Below are positions 1 through 8,191 of a DNA stretch of 33,934 bases, piece after piece. A program made the translations under genes and the position numbers. This DNA is from Paracoccus luteus (GTDB lineage Bacteria > Pseudomonadota > Alphaproteobacteria > Rhodobacterales > Rhodobacteraceae), in the NCBI RefSeq assembly GCF_004522155.1, contig NZ_SDEA01000020.1, positions 269 through 34,202 on the forward strand. The letters are read 5' to 3'. Position 1 is the stretch's first letter; the number at the start of each line of letters is the position of its first letter. The notes beneath the pieces were generated by a model. That model made no database searches. It had not been told where the DNA came from and worked only from the letters and a program-made list of their open reading frames with translations.

Positions 1-22
1 TGCAAAGCTCCTGTTCTGTGAC

Positions 23-63
23 GGTGCGTGCAAGCACGCACCCTACGGGGTGGGTAGGGTGCG
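23..63 (-). terminator. Alternative hairpins downstream of fusA
   Basis: Two strong inverted repeats overlap in the stretch after the fusA stop. One pairs GGTGCGTGC (23-31) with GCACGCACC (34-42). The other pairs CGCACCCTAC (37-46) with GTAGGGTGCG (54-63). They share bases 37-42, so only one can form at a time. Neither has a T-tract, so a simple intrinsic terminator is doubtful; an RNA 3'-end or processing element is as likely. The GGTGCGTG/CACGCACC core recurs downstream of tuf at 33687-33707. Confidence 0.4.
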
Positions 64-89
64 CGGGTCTTGCCCACGCACCGCCTGCA

Positions 90-2213
90 TTACGCGTATT
101 TCTTCTGGATCTCGTCCGAGATGTTCTGCGGCACGGCGTCATAATGGTCGAACTGCATCGTGAACACCGCGCGGCCCGAGGACATGGAGCGCAGGTTGTT
201 GATATAGCCGAACATGTTGGCCAGCGGCACCATCGCGTCGATGACGTTGGCGTTGCCGCGGGTATCCTGGCCGCGGACCATGCCGCGACGGCTGGTCAGG
301 TCGCCGATGATCGAACCGGTGTATTCGTCCGGCGTCACCACCTCGACCTTCATGATCGGTTCCAGCAGCTTGGCGCCGGCCTTTTTCAGGCCGTCGCGCA
401 TCGCCGCGCGGGACGCGATCTCGAACGCCAGCACCGACGAGTCGACGTCGTGATAGGCACCGTCGATCAGCGCCACCTTGAAGTCGATCACCGGGAAGCC
501 TGCCAGCGGACCACTGTCCATGACCGACTTGATCCCCTTTTCGACGCCCGGGATGTATTCCTTGGGCACCGCGCCGCCGACGATCTTGGATTCGAACGAA
601 TAGCCCTCGCCCGGTTCCGTCGGGGTGATGACCAGCTTGATGCGGGCGAACTGGCCCGTGCCGCCGGTCTGCTTCTTGTGGGTATAGTCGATCTCGGCCT
701 GCTGGCTGATCGTCTCGCGGTAAGCCACCTGCGGAGCGCCGATGTTCGCCTCGACCTTGAACTCGCGCTTCATGCGGTCGACCAGGATGTCGAGGTGAAG
801 TTCGCCCATGCCCTTCATGATGGTCTGGCCCGACTCGATGTCGGTTTCGACGCGGAAGGACGGGTCTTCGGCGGACAGGCGCTGAAGGGCGAGGCCCATC
901 TTTTCCTGGTCAGCCTTGGACTTGGGTTCCACGGCGATCTCGATCACCGGCTCGGGGAAGGTCATGGTTTCCAGAACCACCGGTTTCGCCGGGTCGCACA
1001 GCGTGTCGCCCGTGGTGGTGTCCTTCAGGCCCGCCAGCGCGATGATGTCGCCCGCGAAGGCTTCTTCGATTTCCTCGCGGTTGATGGCGTGCATCATCAT
1101 CATGCGGCCGACGCGCTCGCGCTTGCCCTTGGTCGAGTTCATCATCTGGTCGCCCTTCTTCAGCGCGCCCGAATAGATGCGCGTGAAGGTCAGCGAGCCG
1201 ACGAAGGGGTCGTTCATGATCTTGAACGCCAGCGCCGAGAAAGGTTCGGCATCATCGGCCTTGCGGGCGATGTTGCGCTCTTCCGTCTCGTCGTCGGGGG
1301 CAAAGCCCATCAGGGCCGGCACGTCGACCGGCGCCGGCAGGAAGTCGATGACCGAGTTCAGCAGCGGCTGCACGCCCTTGTTCTTGAACGCGGAACCGGC
1401 GGTGACCGGGAAGAACGCCAGGCTCAGCGTGCCCTTGCGGATCAGGCTGCGCAGGGTCGCCTCGTCGGGCTCTTCGCCTTCCAGATAGGCTTCCATCGCG
1501 GCGTCGTCCTGCTCGACGGCAAGCTCGATCATCTTTCCGCGCCATTCGTCGGCCAGATCGGTCAGCTCGTCGCGGATCGGCTGGCGAACCCAAGACGCGC
1601 CCAGATCCTCGCCGCGCCAGACCCATTCTTCCATCTTGATCAGGTCGACGATGCCTTCCAGCTTGTCCTCGGCGCCGATCGGCAGGGCGATCGGGCAGGG
1701 GATGCCGCCGGTGCGGTCCTTGATCATGGCGACGCACTTGAAGAAGTCGGCGCCGATCTTGTCCATCTTGTTGACGAACACGATGCGCGGCACCTTGTAG
1801 CGGTCAGCCTGGCGCCACACGGTTTCGGTCTGCGGCTCGACCCCGGCGTTGGCGTCCAGCAGGCAGATCGCCCCGTCCAGCACCGCCAGCGAACGCTCGA
1901 CCTCGATGGTGAAATCCACGTGGCCGGGGGTGTCGATGATGTTGAAACGATACTTCGTCTCGTTGGTGCCTTCGGTGGTCGGATCCTCCTGGCGCTGCCA
2001 GAAGGTCGTGGTCGCAGCCGAGGTGATCGTGATCCCCCGCTCCTGCTCCTGCTCCATCCAGTCCATGGTCGAGGCGCCCTCGTGCGTCTCGCCCATCTTG
2101 TGGTTCTTGCCGGTGTAATACAGGATCCGCTCGGTCGTCGTGGTCTTGCCCGCGTCGATGTGGGCCATGATCCCGAAGTTGCGGTAGTGGTCGAGTGCGT
2201 AATCGCGCGCCAT
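90..2213 (-). CDS. fusA: Elongation factor G
   Basis: Translational GTPase that moves tRNAs and mRNA through the ribosome after peptide bond formation and helps recycle ribosomes; cytosolic. The N-terminus carries the P-loop [12 protein letters not shown], then the switch segment [19 protein letters not shown] and NKMD, followed by the usual domains II-V. The protein has 707 residues, normal for EF-G. I chose the ATG at 2213: an in-frame TTG lies two codons upstream, but the Shine-Dalgarno AAGGA at 2219-2223 fits the ATG and overlaps the rpsG stop codon (TAAGGA). It is the last gene of the rpsL-rpsG-fusA operon, 9 bases after rpsG. No anomalies seen. Confidence 0.98.
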   Translation of the reverse strand: MARDYALDHYRNFGIMAHIDAGKTTTTERILYYTGKNHKMGETHEGASTMDWMEQEQERGITITSAATTTFWQRQEDPTTEGTNETKYRFNIIDTPGHVDFTIEVERSLAVLDGAICLLDANAGVEPQTETVWRQADRYKVPRIVFVNKMDKIGADFFKCVAMIKDRTGGIPCPIALPIGAEDKLEGIVDLIKMEEWVWRGEDLGASWVRQPIRDELTDLADEWRGKMIELAVEQDDAAMEAYLEGEEPDEATLRSLIRKGTLSLAFFPVTAGSAFKNKGVQPLLNSVIDFLPAPVDVPALMGFAPDDETEERNIARKADDAEPFSALAFKIMNDPFVGSLTFTRIYSGALKKGDQMMNSTKGKRERVGRMMMMHAINREEIEEAFAGDIIALAGLKDTTTGDTLCDPAKPVVLETMTFPEPVIEIAVEPKSKADQEKMGLALQRLSAEDPSFRVETDIESGQTIMKGMGELHLDILVDRMKREFKVEANIGAPQVAYRETISQQAEIDYTHKKQTGGTGQFARIKLVITPTEPGEGYSFESKIVGGAVPKEYIPGVEKGIKSVMDSGPLAGFPVIDFKVALIDGAYHDVDSSVLAFEIASRAAMRDGLKKAGAKLLEPIMKVEVVTPDEYTGSIIGDLTSRRGMVRGQDTRGNANVIDAMVPLANMFGYINNLRSMSSGRAVFTMQFDHYDAVPQNISDEIQKKYA

Positions 2214-2222
2214 GATCAATCC

Positions 2223-2693
<471 letters not shown>

Positions 2694-2705
2694 CTATCTG
2701 AACCC

Positions 2706-3077
2706 TCACTTCGGACGCTTGGCGCCGTATTTCGAACGACGCTGACGACGATCTTTGACGCCCTGGGTATCCAGAACACCGCGCAGGATGTGATAACGCA
2801 CGCCCGGAAGGTCTTTCACCCGGCCGCCGCGGATCAGCACGACGCTGTGTTCCTGCAGGTTGTGCTTTTCGCCGGGAATATAGCTGATGACCTCGAACCC
2901 GTTGGTCAGCCGCACCTTGGCGACCTTCCGCATGGCCGAGTTCGGCTTTTTCGGCGTGGTGGTATAGACGCGCGTGCAGACGCCGCGCTTTTGCGGGCAG
3001 GACTGCAGGTGCTGCGATTTGGATCGCTGCACTTTCGGCTGCCGCGGCTTGCGGATCAGCTGTTGGATCGTCGGCAT
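2706..3077 (-). CDS. rpsL: 30S ribosomal protein S12
   Basis: Decoding-centre protein of the small subunit. The 123 residues start at [13 protein letters not shown], the family's standard N-terminus; the reading frame stays open further upstream but that extension matches nothing. The conserved blocks [10 protein letters not shown] and [16 protein letters not shown] are intact, with K43 and K88 (numbering including Met) of the streptomycin-sensitive type. First gene of the str operon, with a good sigma70 promoter about 200 bases upstream and hence a long untranslated leader. Ribosome binding appears to use GGGGA ahead of the ATG. Confidence 0.98.
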   Translation of the reverse strand: MPTIQQLIRKPRQPKVQRSKSQHLQSCPQKRGVCTRVYTTTPKKPNSAMRKVAKVRLTNGFEVISYIPGEKHNLQEHSVVLIRGGRVKDLPGVRYHILRGVLDTQGVKDRRQRRSKYGAKRPK

Positions 3078-3285
3078 TCGGTTCCCCGTCTTGCTTTGCG
3101 ATACTCGCACCCGGGCCTTGGTGCGCACTTCTCGACAGCGTTCGCGCCCATCGCGAAACGCCAAACCCTTCCGACCGCCATCAGCGGGCAGGACGGGCGG
3201 AAATCCCATGATCGGGGCATGAACCGGCCCGGATCGCGACCGTAAAGGCTTTGGGCCCCGGACGGTTTCCCGGCGGGTGTCGGCG

Positions 3286-3314
3286 CATATAGGCAGAATC
3301 GCCCCGCCTGTCAA
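3286..3314 (-). promoter_or_regulatory. Sigma70-type promoter of the rpsL-rpsG-fusA operon
   Basis: On the minus strand a perfect -35 TTGACA (3309-3314) is followed after 17 bases by a -10 TATATG (3286-3291). Transcription would start near 3279 and leave a leader of about 200 bases before rpsL. In this leader (3078-3278) I see no ORF with a convincing start. The promoter lies only 32 bases beyond the stop of the glycosyltransferase gene at 3347, so the accessory block ends right where the str operon begins. Confidence 0.75.
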
Positions 3315-3346
3315 CGCCGCCCCGCCCGCGCGGTCCCGCCCCGCGC

Positions 3347-4198
3347 TCAGCGCCCCCAGTTCGGCCGCGCCGCCCCGGGCAGCGCGGCCTGCCGGGCCGC
3401 CGCGTCCAGCGCGGGCAGGTCGATGCGGAACCGCCGGCGCAGCAGCCCCGCCATGTCGCCCGGCGGCTGCGCCCAGGGATAGTTCGGCCCCAACGCACCC
3501 GAGTCGTTGTCGTGGTGGACGACGCGCACGAACATCGCCCGGTCGTGCAGCGCCACCCCGTTCATATAGTTGCCCATCCGCCAGTGTTCAAAGTCGATGG
3601 CCGATTCGGCAGCGTCCGGCCGCACCCACGTCAGCAGCGCGACGCCGGTGTTGTGGACGTGGCGCGGCAGCGCGGAGACGCCGGATTCGGTCGCCTTCAG
3701 GATCACGCCCTTCATATAGTCGCAGGACGCCCGCCCGTCGCGGTTGAAGATCGGCCGCACCAGCCGCAGGTCGCGCCGCGCCGTGGCGATGAAATCGACC
3801 GAAACCGCGTCGTCGTCGTCGTGCTTGAAATAGCCGATGGCGTCGGCGGTGGCGTCCACATGCGGCCGGGTCGCGCGGTTGCAGGCGGCGCGGTGGCGGT
3901 CCATCGGGGGGACCAGTTCCACCCGGATCTGCGGCGTCACCGCGGCGATGTCGCGCAGGCGCGACAGATAGGGTTCCGGCAGGTCGGGGCCGGTCATCAC
4001 GACAAGGGTGAAATCGGGGTCCGTCTGCGCCTGCCACGACGGCAGCGCCACGTTCTGGAACCAGAACCAGCGCCGCGCCAGCCGGGCGGGGTCGTAAAGG
4101 AACGCGCGCCGCTGCTCGATCGTGTCGTGTTCGACCTGAAAGCCGCGCCCCCCCAGATAGGAAAACCGGCACAGCCCCAGGAACTGCACCCGCTTCAC
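3347..4198 (-). CDS. Putative rhamnosyltransferase-family glycosyltransferase
   Basis: Cytosolic protein of 283 residues resembling the 'putative rhamnosyl transferase' family that is common in Rhodobacterales. Supporting features are the N-terminal LGLCRFSY, the segment [10 protein letters not shown], an [16 protein letters not shown] block and an acidic DDDD run at residues 127-130 ([12 protein letters not shown]), which resembles a metal/nucleotide-sugar DxD site. The acceptor cannot be told from sequence. The start is GTG at 4198, overlapping the stop of the upstream EamA transporter gene by four bases (GTGA), so the two are almost certainly co-translated. The pair may act together in export or modification of a surface glycan; that is inference. 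Confidence 0.75.
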   Translation of the reverse strand: MKRVQFLGLCRFSYLGGRGFQVEHDTIEQRRAFLYDPARLARRWFWFQNVALPSWQAQTDPDFTLVVMTGPDLPEPYLSRLRDIAAVTPQIRVELVPPMDRHRAACNRATRPHVDATADAIGYFKHDDDDAVSVDFIATARRDLRLVRPIFNRDGRASCDYMKGVILKATESGVSALPRHVHNTGVALLTWVRPDAAESAIDFEHWRMGNYMNGVALHDRAMFVRVVHHDNDSGALGPNYPWAQPPGDMAGLLRRRFRIDLPALDAAARQAALPGAARPNWGR

Positions 4199-5157
4199 GG
4201 ACGGGGCCGGTGCAGCCGCGCCTCGCGCAGGATGGAATAGATGCCCGCGCCCACCACCAGCGCCGCGCCGATCCAGGTCAAGCGGTCGGGCCATTCGCCA
4301 AAGACGATCATCCCCAGCGCGATGGCCCACACCAGCGAGGTATAGCGGAACGGCGACACGAACCCCACGTCGCCCACCCGCATCGCGGCCACGGCGGTCA
4401 GATAGCCGACCGTCAGGAACGTCACCGCAAGCCCGACCCCGGCCGTCTCGGCCCCCGTCGGCCAGCGCCAGCCGCCATCCGCCGGCATCAGCGGCGCGGC
4501 CAGCGTGACGGACAGCGCGGCATAGAAGGCGATCGTCCCCGACCGCATCGCCGGGGTGAACCCCCGCGTCGCCATGTCGCGCACCACGATCAGCAGGACC
4601 GAGGCCAGCGCCACCAGCGACCACGCCGTGAACGCCGAGGTGCCGGGCCGCAGGATGATCAGCACGCCCGCAAGCCCCACGCCGACGGCCGTCAGCCGCC
4701 GCCAGCCCAGCCGTTCGCGGAACACCAGCGCGGCGGCCAGCATCATCAGCAGCGGCAGCGATTGCGTGATCGACGAGATGTCACCCAGCGCCAGATGCTG
4801 CAGCGCCGTCAGATACAGCAGGGTCGACGCGATCTCGGCCGCGCAGCGCAGGGCCAGCAGGGCGCGGTCGCGCGGCGCGGCGGGCCGCCAGACCACGCCG
4901 CCGTCGCGGCGCGCCAACAGCCACAGCATCGCCGTCACCGCGATCCCGCGCAGCGCCACCGCCTGGCCCAGCGGCAGGGTCTGGGTGACGTATTTGATCG
5001 CGGCGTCGTTGCACAGGAATGCCGCCATCGACAGCACCATCAGCCCCGCGCCGCGCAGGTTTTCCGCGCTGGTGCTTTCGGCCCGCTGGACGCGCGCGGC
5101 ACGTGACATCGAAGAGCGTGGCGCAAGGGGCGTCGCGGGCAGAAAGGGGGTGCGCAT
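4195..5157 (-). CDS. EamA/DMT-superfamily transporter
   Basis: Inner-membrane protein of up to 320 residues with about ten hydrophobic helices in two EamA repeats (roughly residues 35-165 and 180-312), typical of the drug/metabolite transporter superfamily. The first repeat shows the usual FLCNDAAIKY and RGIAV segments and the second ends in SLVWAIALGMIVFGE. The substrate is unknown. The first ~30 residues are hydrophilic, so the ATG at 5109 (MSRAARV) is an alternative start; neither start has a clear ribosome-binding site. The gene overlaps the following glycosyltransferase by GTGA. A long tandem repeat lies directly upstream. Confidence 0.85.
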   Translation of the reverse strand: MRTPFLPATPLAPRSSMSRAARVQRAESTSAENLRGAGLMVLSMAAFLCNDAAIKYVTQTLPLGQAVALRGIAVTAMLWLLARRDGGVVWRPAAPRDRALLALRCAAEIASTLLYLTALQHLALGDISSITQSLPLLMMLAAALVFRERLGWRRLTAVGVGLAGVLIILRPGTSAFTAWSLVALASVLLIVVRDMATRGFTPAMRSGTIAFYAALSVTLAAPLMPADGGWRWPTGAETAGVGLAVTFLTVGYLTAVAAMRVGDVGFVSPFRYTSLVWAIALGMIVFGEWPDRLTWIGAALVVGAGIYSILREARLHRPRP

Positions 5158-5299
5158 GTCGGTCCGGGAAAGGGCGGTCGCCCAGCCTTACGGCGGCGTG
5201 CCGCCGAAGGAAAGCGGCCCCGTCCCGTCGCCGCGCCTGCGCACCTGCCCGGACGGAAAGGACGGGGCGCCGGGTGCCTACGCCCCCATACCCCCGTCC

Positions 5300-5680
5300 T
5301 CGCGCACGCGCATCTGCCGGAACCAAAGGCGTGTCGGGCGGCCAACGTCGGGGCGCCCGTCGCTGCCGCCACGAGGGCCCTGCCGGCATCTCGCCGCGCA
5401 CGCGCATCCGCCCGTGGCAAATGCGTGTCCGGCGGGTCAACTCGCTGCGCCCGGTGGCTGGCGCGACGACGGCCTTGCCGGCATCTCGCCGCGCCTGCGC
5501 GTCTGCCCGTGGCAAATGCGTGTCGGGCGGGCAACCTCGCTGCGCCCCGCCGCTGCCGCGACGACGGCCTTGCCGGCATCTCGCCGCGCGCGCGCATCCG
5601 GCCGTGGCAAATGCGTGTCGGGCGGGCAGCCTCGCTGCGCCCCGCCACTGCCGCAACGGCGGCCCTGCCGGCATCGTTCC
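5300..5680. repeat. Tandem repeat, about 95-bp unit, four copies
   Basis: Aligning on the shared GCGTGTC gives copies starting at 5329, 5423, 5518 and 5613 (periods 94, 95, 95). The last copy is truncated near 5680 and a degenerate half copy precedes the first from about 5300. Each unit carries GTGGCAAATGCGTGTCGGGC, then CTCGCTGCGCC and CCTTGCCGGCATCTCGCCGCG. A weaker relative begins near 5230. As 95 is not a multiple of three, successive units are read in different frames, so the open frames crossing the array on both strands are probably not genes. It fills the gap between the hydrophilic-protein operon and the transporter gene. Confidence 0.9.
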
Positions 5681-5688
5681 GGCAGGGC
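5662..5688 (-). terminator. Hairpin after the hydrophilic-protein operon
   Basis: A perfect 10-bp stem, GCCCTGCCGG (5662-5671) with CCGGCAGGGC (5679-5688), encloses a 7-base loop. It starts 8 bases after the stop of the last gene of the operon. There is no T-tract, so it may stabilise a 3' end rather than terminate by itself. Part of it is made from the last 95-bp repeat copy. Confidence 0.45.
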
Positions 5689-5695
5689 GGCGGAG

Positions 5696-5956
5696 TCAGA
5701 CCTGACCTTCGTCCTTGGGATGGCCGCTGTTCTTGTTGTGGCGGCTTTCCTGGTTCTCGCCCCTGACCGCCGGGTCGCCGTCGTCGCTGGCAAGCGGGGT
5801 CGGGTCGTCGGGCAACTGCGTTTCAGTGATGCGGTCGCGCACCTCTTTCGACGCGTTCAGATAGGGGCGCGGGTCAAAGTCCTTGTCCGCATTGCTGGTG
5901 TCCACGCGCTTTTCGATGATCGCGCGCTGCTGTTGATGGGTCTTGTTGCCGGTCAT
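5696..5956 (-). CDS. Small hydrophilic protein, third of three
   Basis: An 86-residue protein of unknown function. It is almost free of hydrophobic stretches and rich in D, E, N, Q, K and R. A possibly helical N-terminal part (QQQRAIIEKRVDTSNADKDF, ending about residue 50) is followed by a disordered-looking tail with GENQESRHNKNSG. It has no Cys, signal peptide or membrane segment. The start has a good ribosome-binding site (AAGGA, 8 bases upstream). It lies 72 bases after the 66-residue gene in the same direction and belongs to the same presumed operon. Composition suggests a hydrophilin-like stress protein; this is inference, not family recognition. Confidence 0.6.
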   Translation of the reverse strand: MTGNKTHQQQRAIIEKRVDTSNADKDFDPRPYLNASKEVRDRITETQLPDDPTPLASDDGDPAVRGENQESRHNKNSGHPKDEGQV

Positions 5957-6028
5957 AACGGATTCCTTCGCTGGGCGCGCGGGCCGGGGTGGCGGCTGCG
6001 CGGTCTGCCGGTCGGTGCCTGCGGCCGG

Positions 6029-6229
6029 CTATTTGTTCTCGCGGCCGCGCTGGTTCGGGTCGATGCCGCCCTGCGGGGTGGTGTCGTTCATGACGTCCCC
6101 CTTGAACGTGTTCTCGCCGTCCAGCGGCGGATCGTCCCGCCCGGCCCCCTTTGAACTGCCGATGCCCGGATCGTTGCGCAGATCGGCGTCCGACGGAGTC
6201 GCGCTTTTCGGGTGCTTGCTGCTGGTCAT
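6029..6229 (-). CDS. Small hydrophilic protein, second of three
   Basis: A 66-residue protein of unknown function, wholly hydrophilic and rich in D, G, N, P and K, with segments such as SDADLRNDPGIGSSKGAGRD and GGIDPNQRGRENK at the C-terminus. It appears intrinsically disordered. A perfect AGGAGG lies about 8 bases before the ATG, the strongest ribosome-binding site of the three genes. It starts 27 bases after the 103-residue gene, so it is probably co-transcribed from the stress-type promoter at 6619-6643. Confidence 0.6.
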   Translation of the reverse strand: MTSSKHPKSATPSDADLRNDPGIGSSKGAGRDDPPLDGENTFKGDVMNDTTPQGGIDPNQRGRENK

Positions 6230-6256
6230 CTGCTTGCCTCCTTTCGTTGCGGCGGT

Positions 6257-6568
6257 TCAGGCCGTGCCGCCCCGGTCGGGCATCCGCTCGTCGCCCTCGG
6301 GGCGTTCGTCGGCCAGCTTTTCGCGGGGGACGGTCCCCGCCTCGCCCGCGCCGGGGACGTGGTTGGCCACATGGTCCTGACCCTGTTCGTTCTGGACGTG
6401 GCGGGAATCCAGCCCGCGCTGGTCGGAATGGCGCGAGGTGTCGCGGTTCGACAGGATCTCGGTGGTCTGCACCGTTTCGATGTCGGCCGGGGCCATGCCG
6501 CCGGACCCGTCGCCCTTGCCCTGGTCCTGCTGGCCGGCGCCGAACTTCTTGCTGCTTGCATTCGCCAT
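6257..6568 (-). CDS. Small hydrophilic protein, first of three
   Basis: A 103-residue protein of unknown function, hydrophilic along its whole length and rich in G, Q, D, R and H. The N-terminus (SSKKFGAGQQDQGKGDGSGG) looks disordered; the middle has SNRDTSRHSDQRGLDSRHVQ. It has no hydrophobic core, signal peptide or Cys. It is the first gene of the three-gene operon. An exact EcfG-type promoter ends about 50 bases upstream of the ATG and AAGGGG serves as ribosome-binding site. Low complexity and stress-type promoter suggest a desiccation or osmotic-stress hydrophilin, but no known family is recognised. Confidence 0.65.
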   Translation of the reverse strand: MANASSKKFGAGQQDQGKGDGSGGMAPADIETVQTTEILSNRDTSRHSDQRGLDSRHVQNEQGQDHVANHVPGAGEAGTVPREKLADERPEGDERMPDRGGTA

Positions 6569-6618
6569 GCGCTTTCCCCTTCGCTGTGGCCCGCAGGGTC
6601 GCGGGCGTTCGGGGGATC

Positions 6619-6643
6619 AACGACAACGGCGGGGCGATGTTCC
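6619..6643 (-). promoter_or_regulatory. EcfG (general stress sigma) promoter of the hydrophilic-protein operon
   Basis: On the minus strand GGAAC (6639-6643), 16 bases, then CGTT (6619-6622): an exact match to the alphaproteobacterial EcfG consensus GGAAC-N16/17-CGTT. Predicted transcription start is near 6612, giving a leader of about 45 bases to the ATG at 6568. The identical arrangement occurs upstream of the DUF892 gene at 30896-30920. Confidence 0.75.
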
Positions 6644-6676
6644 CCCGCCGCGCGACATTGGCGCGGTGAGCCGGCG

Positions 6677-7474
6677 TCAGCCCAGGAACGCGCCGATCAG
6701 CCGCGCCACGTCGCGCGGCGCCTCGGCCGGGGCCAGATGGCCGACCTGCGGCAGGATCTCGGCCCGGCCGTCGCGGACGCCGCGGGCGATGTCGTGCTGC
6801 AATCCGGGCGGGGTTGCCACATCGTCCTGCCCGCCGATGGCCAGCACCGGGCGGGCGATGCCGCCCAGCCGGTCGCGCAGGTCGAACCGCGCCAGCGCAC
6901 CGCAGACCTGCCGATAGCCCGCGCCATCCGCCGCGCACAGCGAATCCAGCAGCGCCGCGGCGGTCGCCGGATCGCGATCGGCAAAGCCCGGCGCGAACCA
7001 GCGTTCGGCCGAGGCCTGACGCAGCGCGCCGACGCCTTGTTCGGCCACCAGCGCCGCGCGATCCACCCAGCCCTGCGGCTCGCCGATCCGGGCGGCCGAG
7101 TTCAGGATCACCGCACGGCCGATGCGGTCCGGCGCGTCCACCAGCAGCTGCAGGCCGATGCAGCCCCCGGCCGAGACGCCGGCATAGTGGAACGGCGCGC
7201 CGGCGTCGCCGGGGTCCGCCTGCACGGCGCCCGCCGCCGCCAGAATGCCGCGGGCAAGGTCGGCCATGTCGATGCCGCCCGCCGCCGCCGGCGAACGGCC
7301 GTGGCCCGGCAGGTCGATCCCCACCACGTCGAAGCGGTCGCAAAGCAGCCGCGCCGCGCCCGTCCACAGCGCCCGGACCGAGGTGCCCAGCGACGGCCCG
7401 ACGACCAGCAGCGGCCGCGCCGCGCCATCGGCGGCACGGTCGCCCAGACGGGTGGCAACAAGCGTGGGGGTCAT
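6677..7474 (-). CDS. Alpha/beta hydrolase, 3-oxoadipate enol-lactonase-like
   Basis: A 265-residue cytosolic alpha/beta hydrolase. The nucleophile elbow is GVSAGG with Ser101; the acid is probably Asp217 or Asp218 (GGQDDVATP) and the base His246 (VGHLAP). The oxyanion-side motif GPSLGTS and the block DLPGHGRSP resemble PcaD, which hydrolyses 3-oxoadipate enol-lactone in protocatechuate breakdown. No other pca genes are nearby, so the substrate remains open. The ATG at 7474 is chosen because AAGGA lies 8 bases upstream; the frame stays open further upstream without a convincing extension. It probably stands alone: the next minus-strand gene begins 108 bases downstream behind its own promoter. 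Confidence 0.8.
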   Translation of the reverse strand: MTPTLVATRLGDRAADGAARPLLVVGPSLGTSVRALWTGAARLLCDRFDVVGIDLPGHGRSPAAAGGIDMADLARGILAAAGAVQADPGDAGAPFHYAGVSAGGCIGLQLLVDAPDRIGRAVILNSAARIGEPQGWVDRAALVAEQGVGALRQASAERWFAPGFADRDPATAAALLDSLCAADGAGYRQVCGALARFDLRDRLGGIARPVLAIGGQDDVATPPGLQHDIARGVRDGRAEILPQVGHLAPAEAPRDVARLIGAFLG

Positions 7475-8074
7475 GGATTGTCCTTTCCTGCGGGCCGCTC
7501 GACGTTCCCGGCGATAATGGGTCAGCTTGTCTTCGTCGAGGACGGCGCGGGTTCCGGGCAGGTCGCGCATCGCCACGCCTTTATCGCGGATGTCCAGCGG
7601 GCCGGCCAGCAGGTCGCCGACATGGTGCCCGATCCGTCGCCGGTGACGTTCTCGATGGTCCCGTTGCGCACGGTCCTTCCTCGTCCGAGGCTCGGACGCG
7701 GGCACGCCGCCTGAATCCATTCGCATGATGCCGCGCGCCACGCTGGACGGTGCCGCGATCAGGTTTCTTGTCCTGCGCGACGGCGACGTGCCGGTGGGCA
7801 TGGGCGCGATCAAGCGCATTGCCCCGGATCATGGCAAGGTCGGACACGGCATCCTTGTCGGGCGGCGACGCAACGGAAACTCTGCCTCCGGTATCCGTCG
7901 ATACCCTGTCCGCCGCCGCAAGGTTTGCGCTTGCCTTGCCGCCTGCGGGATGCACCTTTGGCCGGGACGGCCCGGGACAAGGGGGCCGGGCCGCGGGCTG
8001 GCAACCGCCGGGGCCGTCGTGCGTTGGGCCGGTGACGCGCGGGCTTGTGGATGCCGGGGGTCGAGGAGGCGCGG
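7475..8074. other. 600-base stretch without an intact gene
   Basis: Between the hydrolase and the oxidase cluster no full-length gene is supported. It holds a short acetyltransferase-like fragment (7725-7838) and an inverted repeat GGTATC-cgtc-GATACC (7890-7905) that could be an operator. A 49-codon minus-strand frame with a GTG start behind GGAAGGACC lies near 7520-7670 and matches no family I know. The promoter of the oxidase cluster should lie at its right end, but I see no clear -35/-10 pair. Confidence 0.5.
7725..7838 (+). pseudogene. Fragment resembling a GNAT N-acetyltransferase
   Basis: Thirty-eight codons read like the central beta-strands of a GNAT acetyltransferase: LVLRDGDVPVGMGAIKRI followed by APDHG. 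That part normally sits about 40-70 residues into such proteins and is followed by the acetyl-CoA-binding R/QxxGxG/A motif. Here the similarity stops at once and no acetyl-CoA-binding segment follows in any frame I could follow. I read it as a decayed remnant. It is short, so chance resemblance is possible. Confidence 0.4.
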
Positions 8075-8191
8075 ATGGCTGACCACGAAACACCGCCCGA
8101 CGGCGCGCATGACGCCGCGCCGCCGTTCGGCGGGGCCGCGCCCGGCGTCCGGCGACAGCCGCCCGCGCGTTCGCCGGCCGGTCCGGCATGA
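8075..8191 (+). CDS. 38-residue Pro/Ala-rich small protein coupled to ctaG
   Basis: A short frame starting MADHETPPDGAHD and ending RSPAGPA, rich in Pro and Ala, without a membrane segment. Two features support translation: a consensus AGGAGG 5-6 bases before the ATG, and a stop that overlaps the ctaG start by four bases (ATGA). The ctaG ATG itself has no visible ribosome-binding site, so translation of ctaG probably depends on this ORF. It may act as a leader peptide or as a small accessory protein of the oxidase. No homologue is recognised. Confidence 0.5.
   Translation: MADHETPPDGAHDAAPPFGGAAPGVRRQPPARSPAGPA

Noticed and set aside
3078..3314. Extended S12 start giving a 202-residue protein
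   Set aside because: The extension would cover the predicted promoter and leader; S12 has a fixed N-terminus at MPTIQQL.
5300..5680. CRISPR array
   Set aside because: The units are near-identical over the full 95 bases, with no short repeat alternating with unique spacers, and there are no cas genes.
4781..5793. Overlapping frames of 110-300 codons across the 95-bp repeat
   Set aside because: They arise from a repeat whose length is not a multiple of three, exist on both strands, and have no ribosome-binding site or homology.
7520..7670. A 49-codon minus-strand ORF beginning VRNGTIENVTGDGSG behind GGAAGGACC
   Set aside because: The start signal is acceptable, but the translation soon becomes Trp/Pro/Ala-rich noise, matches no family, and a competing frame is equally open.
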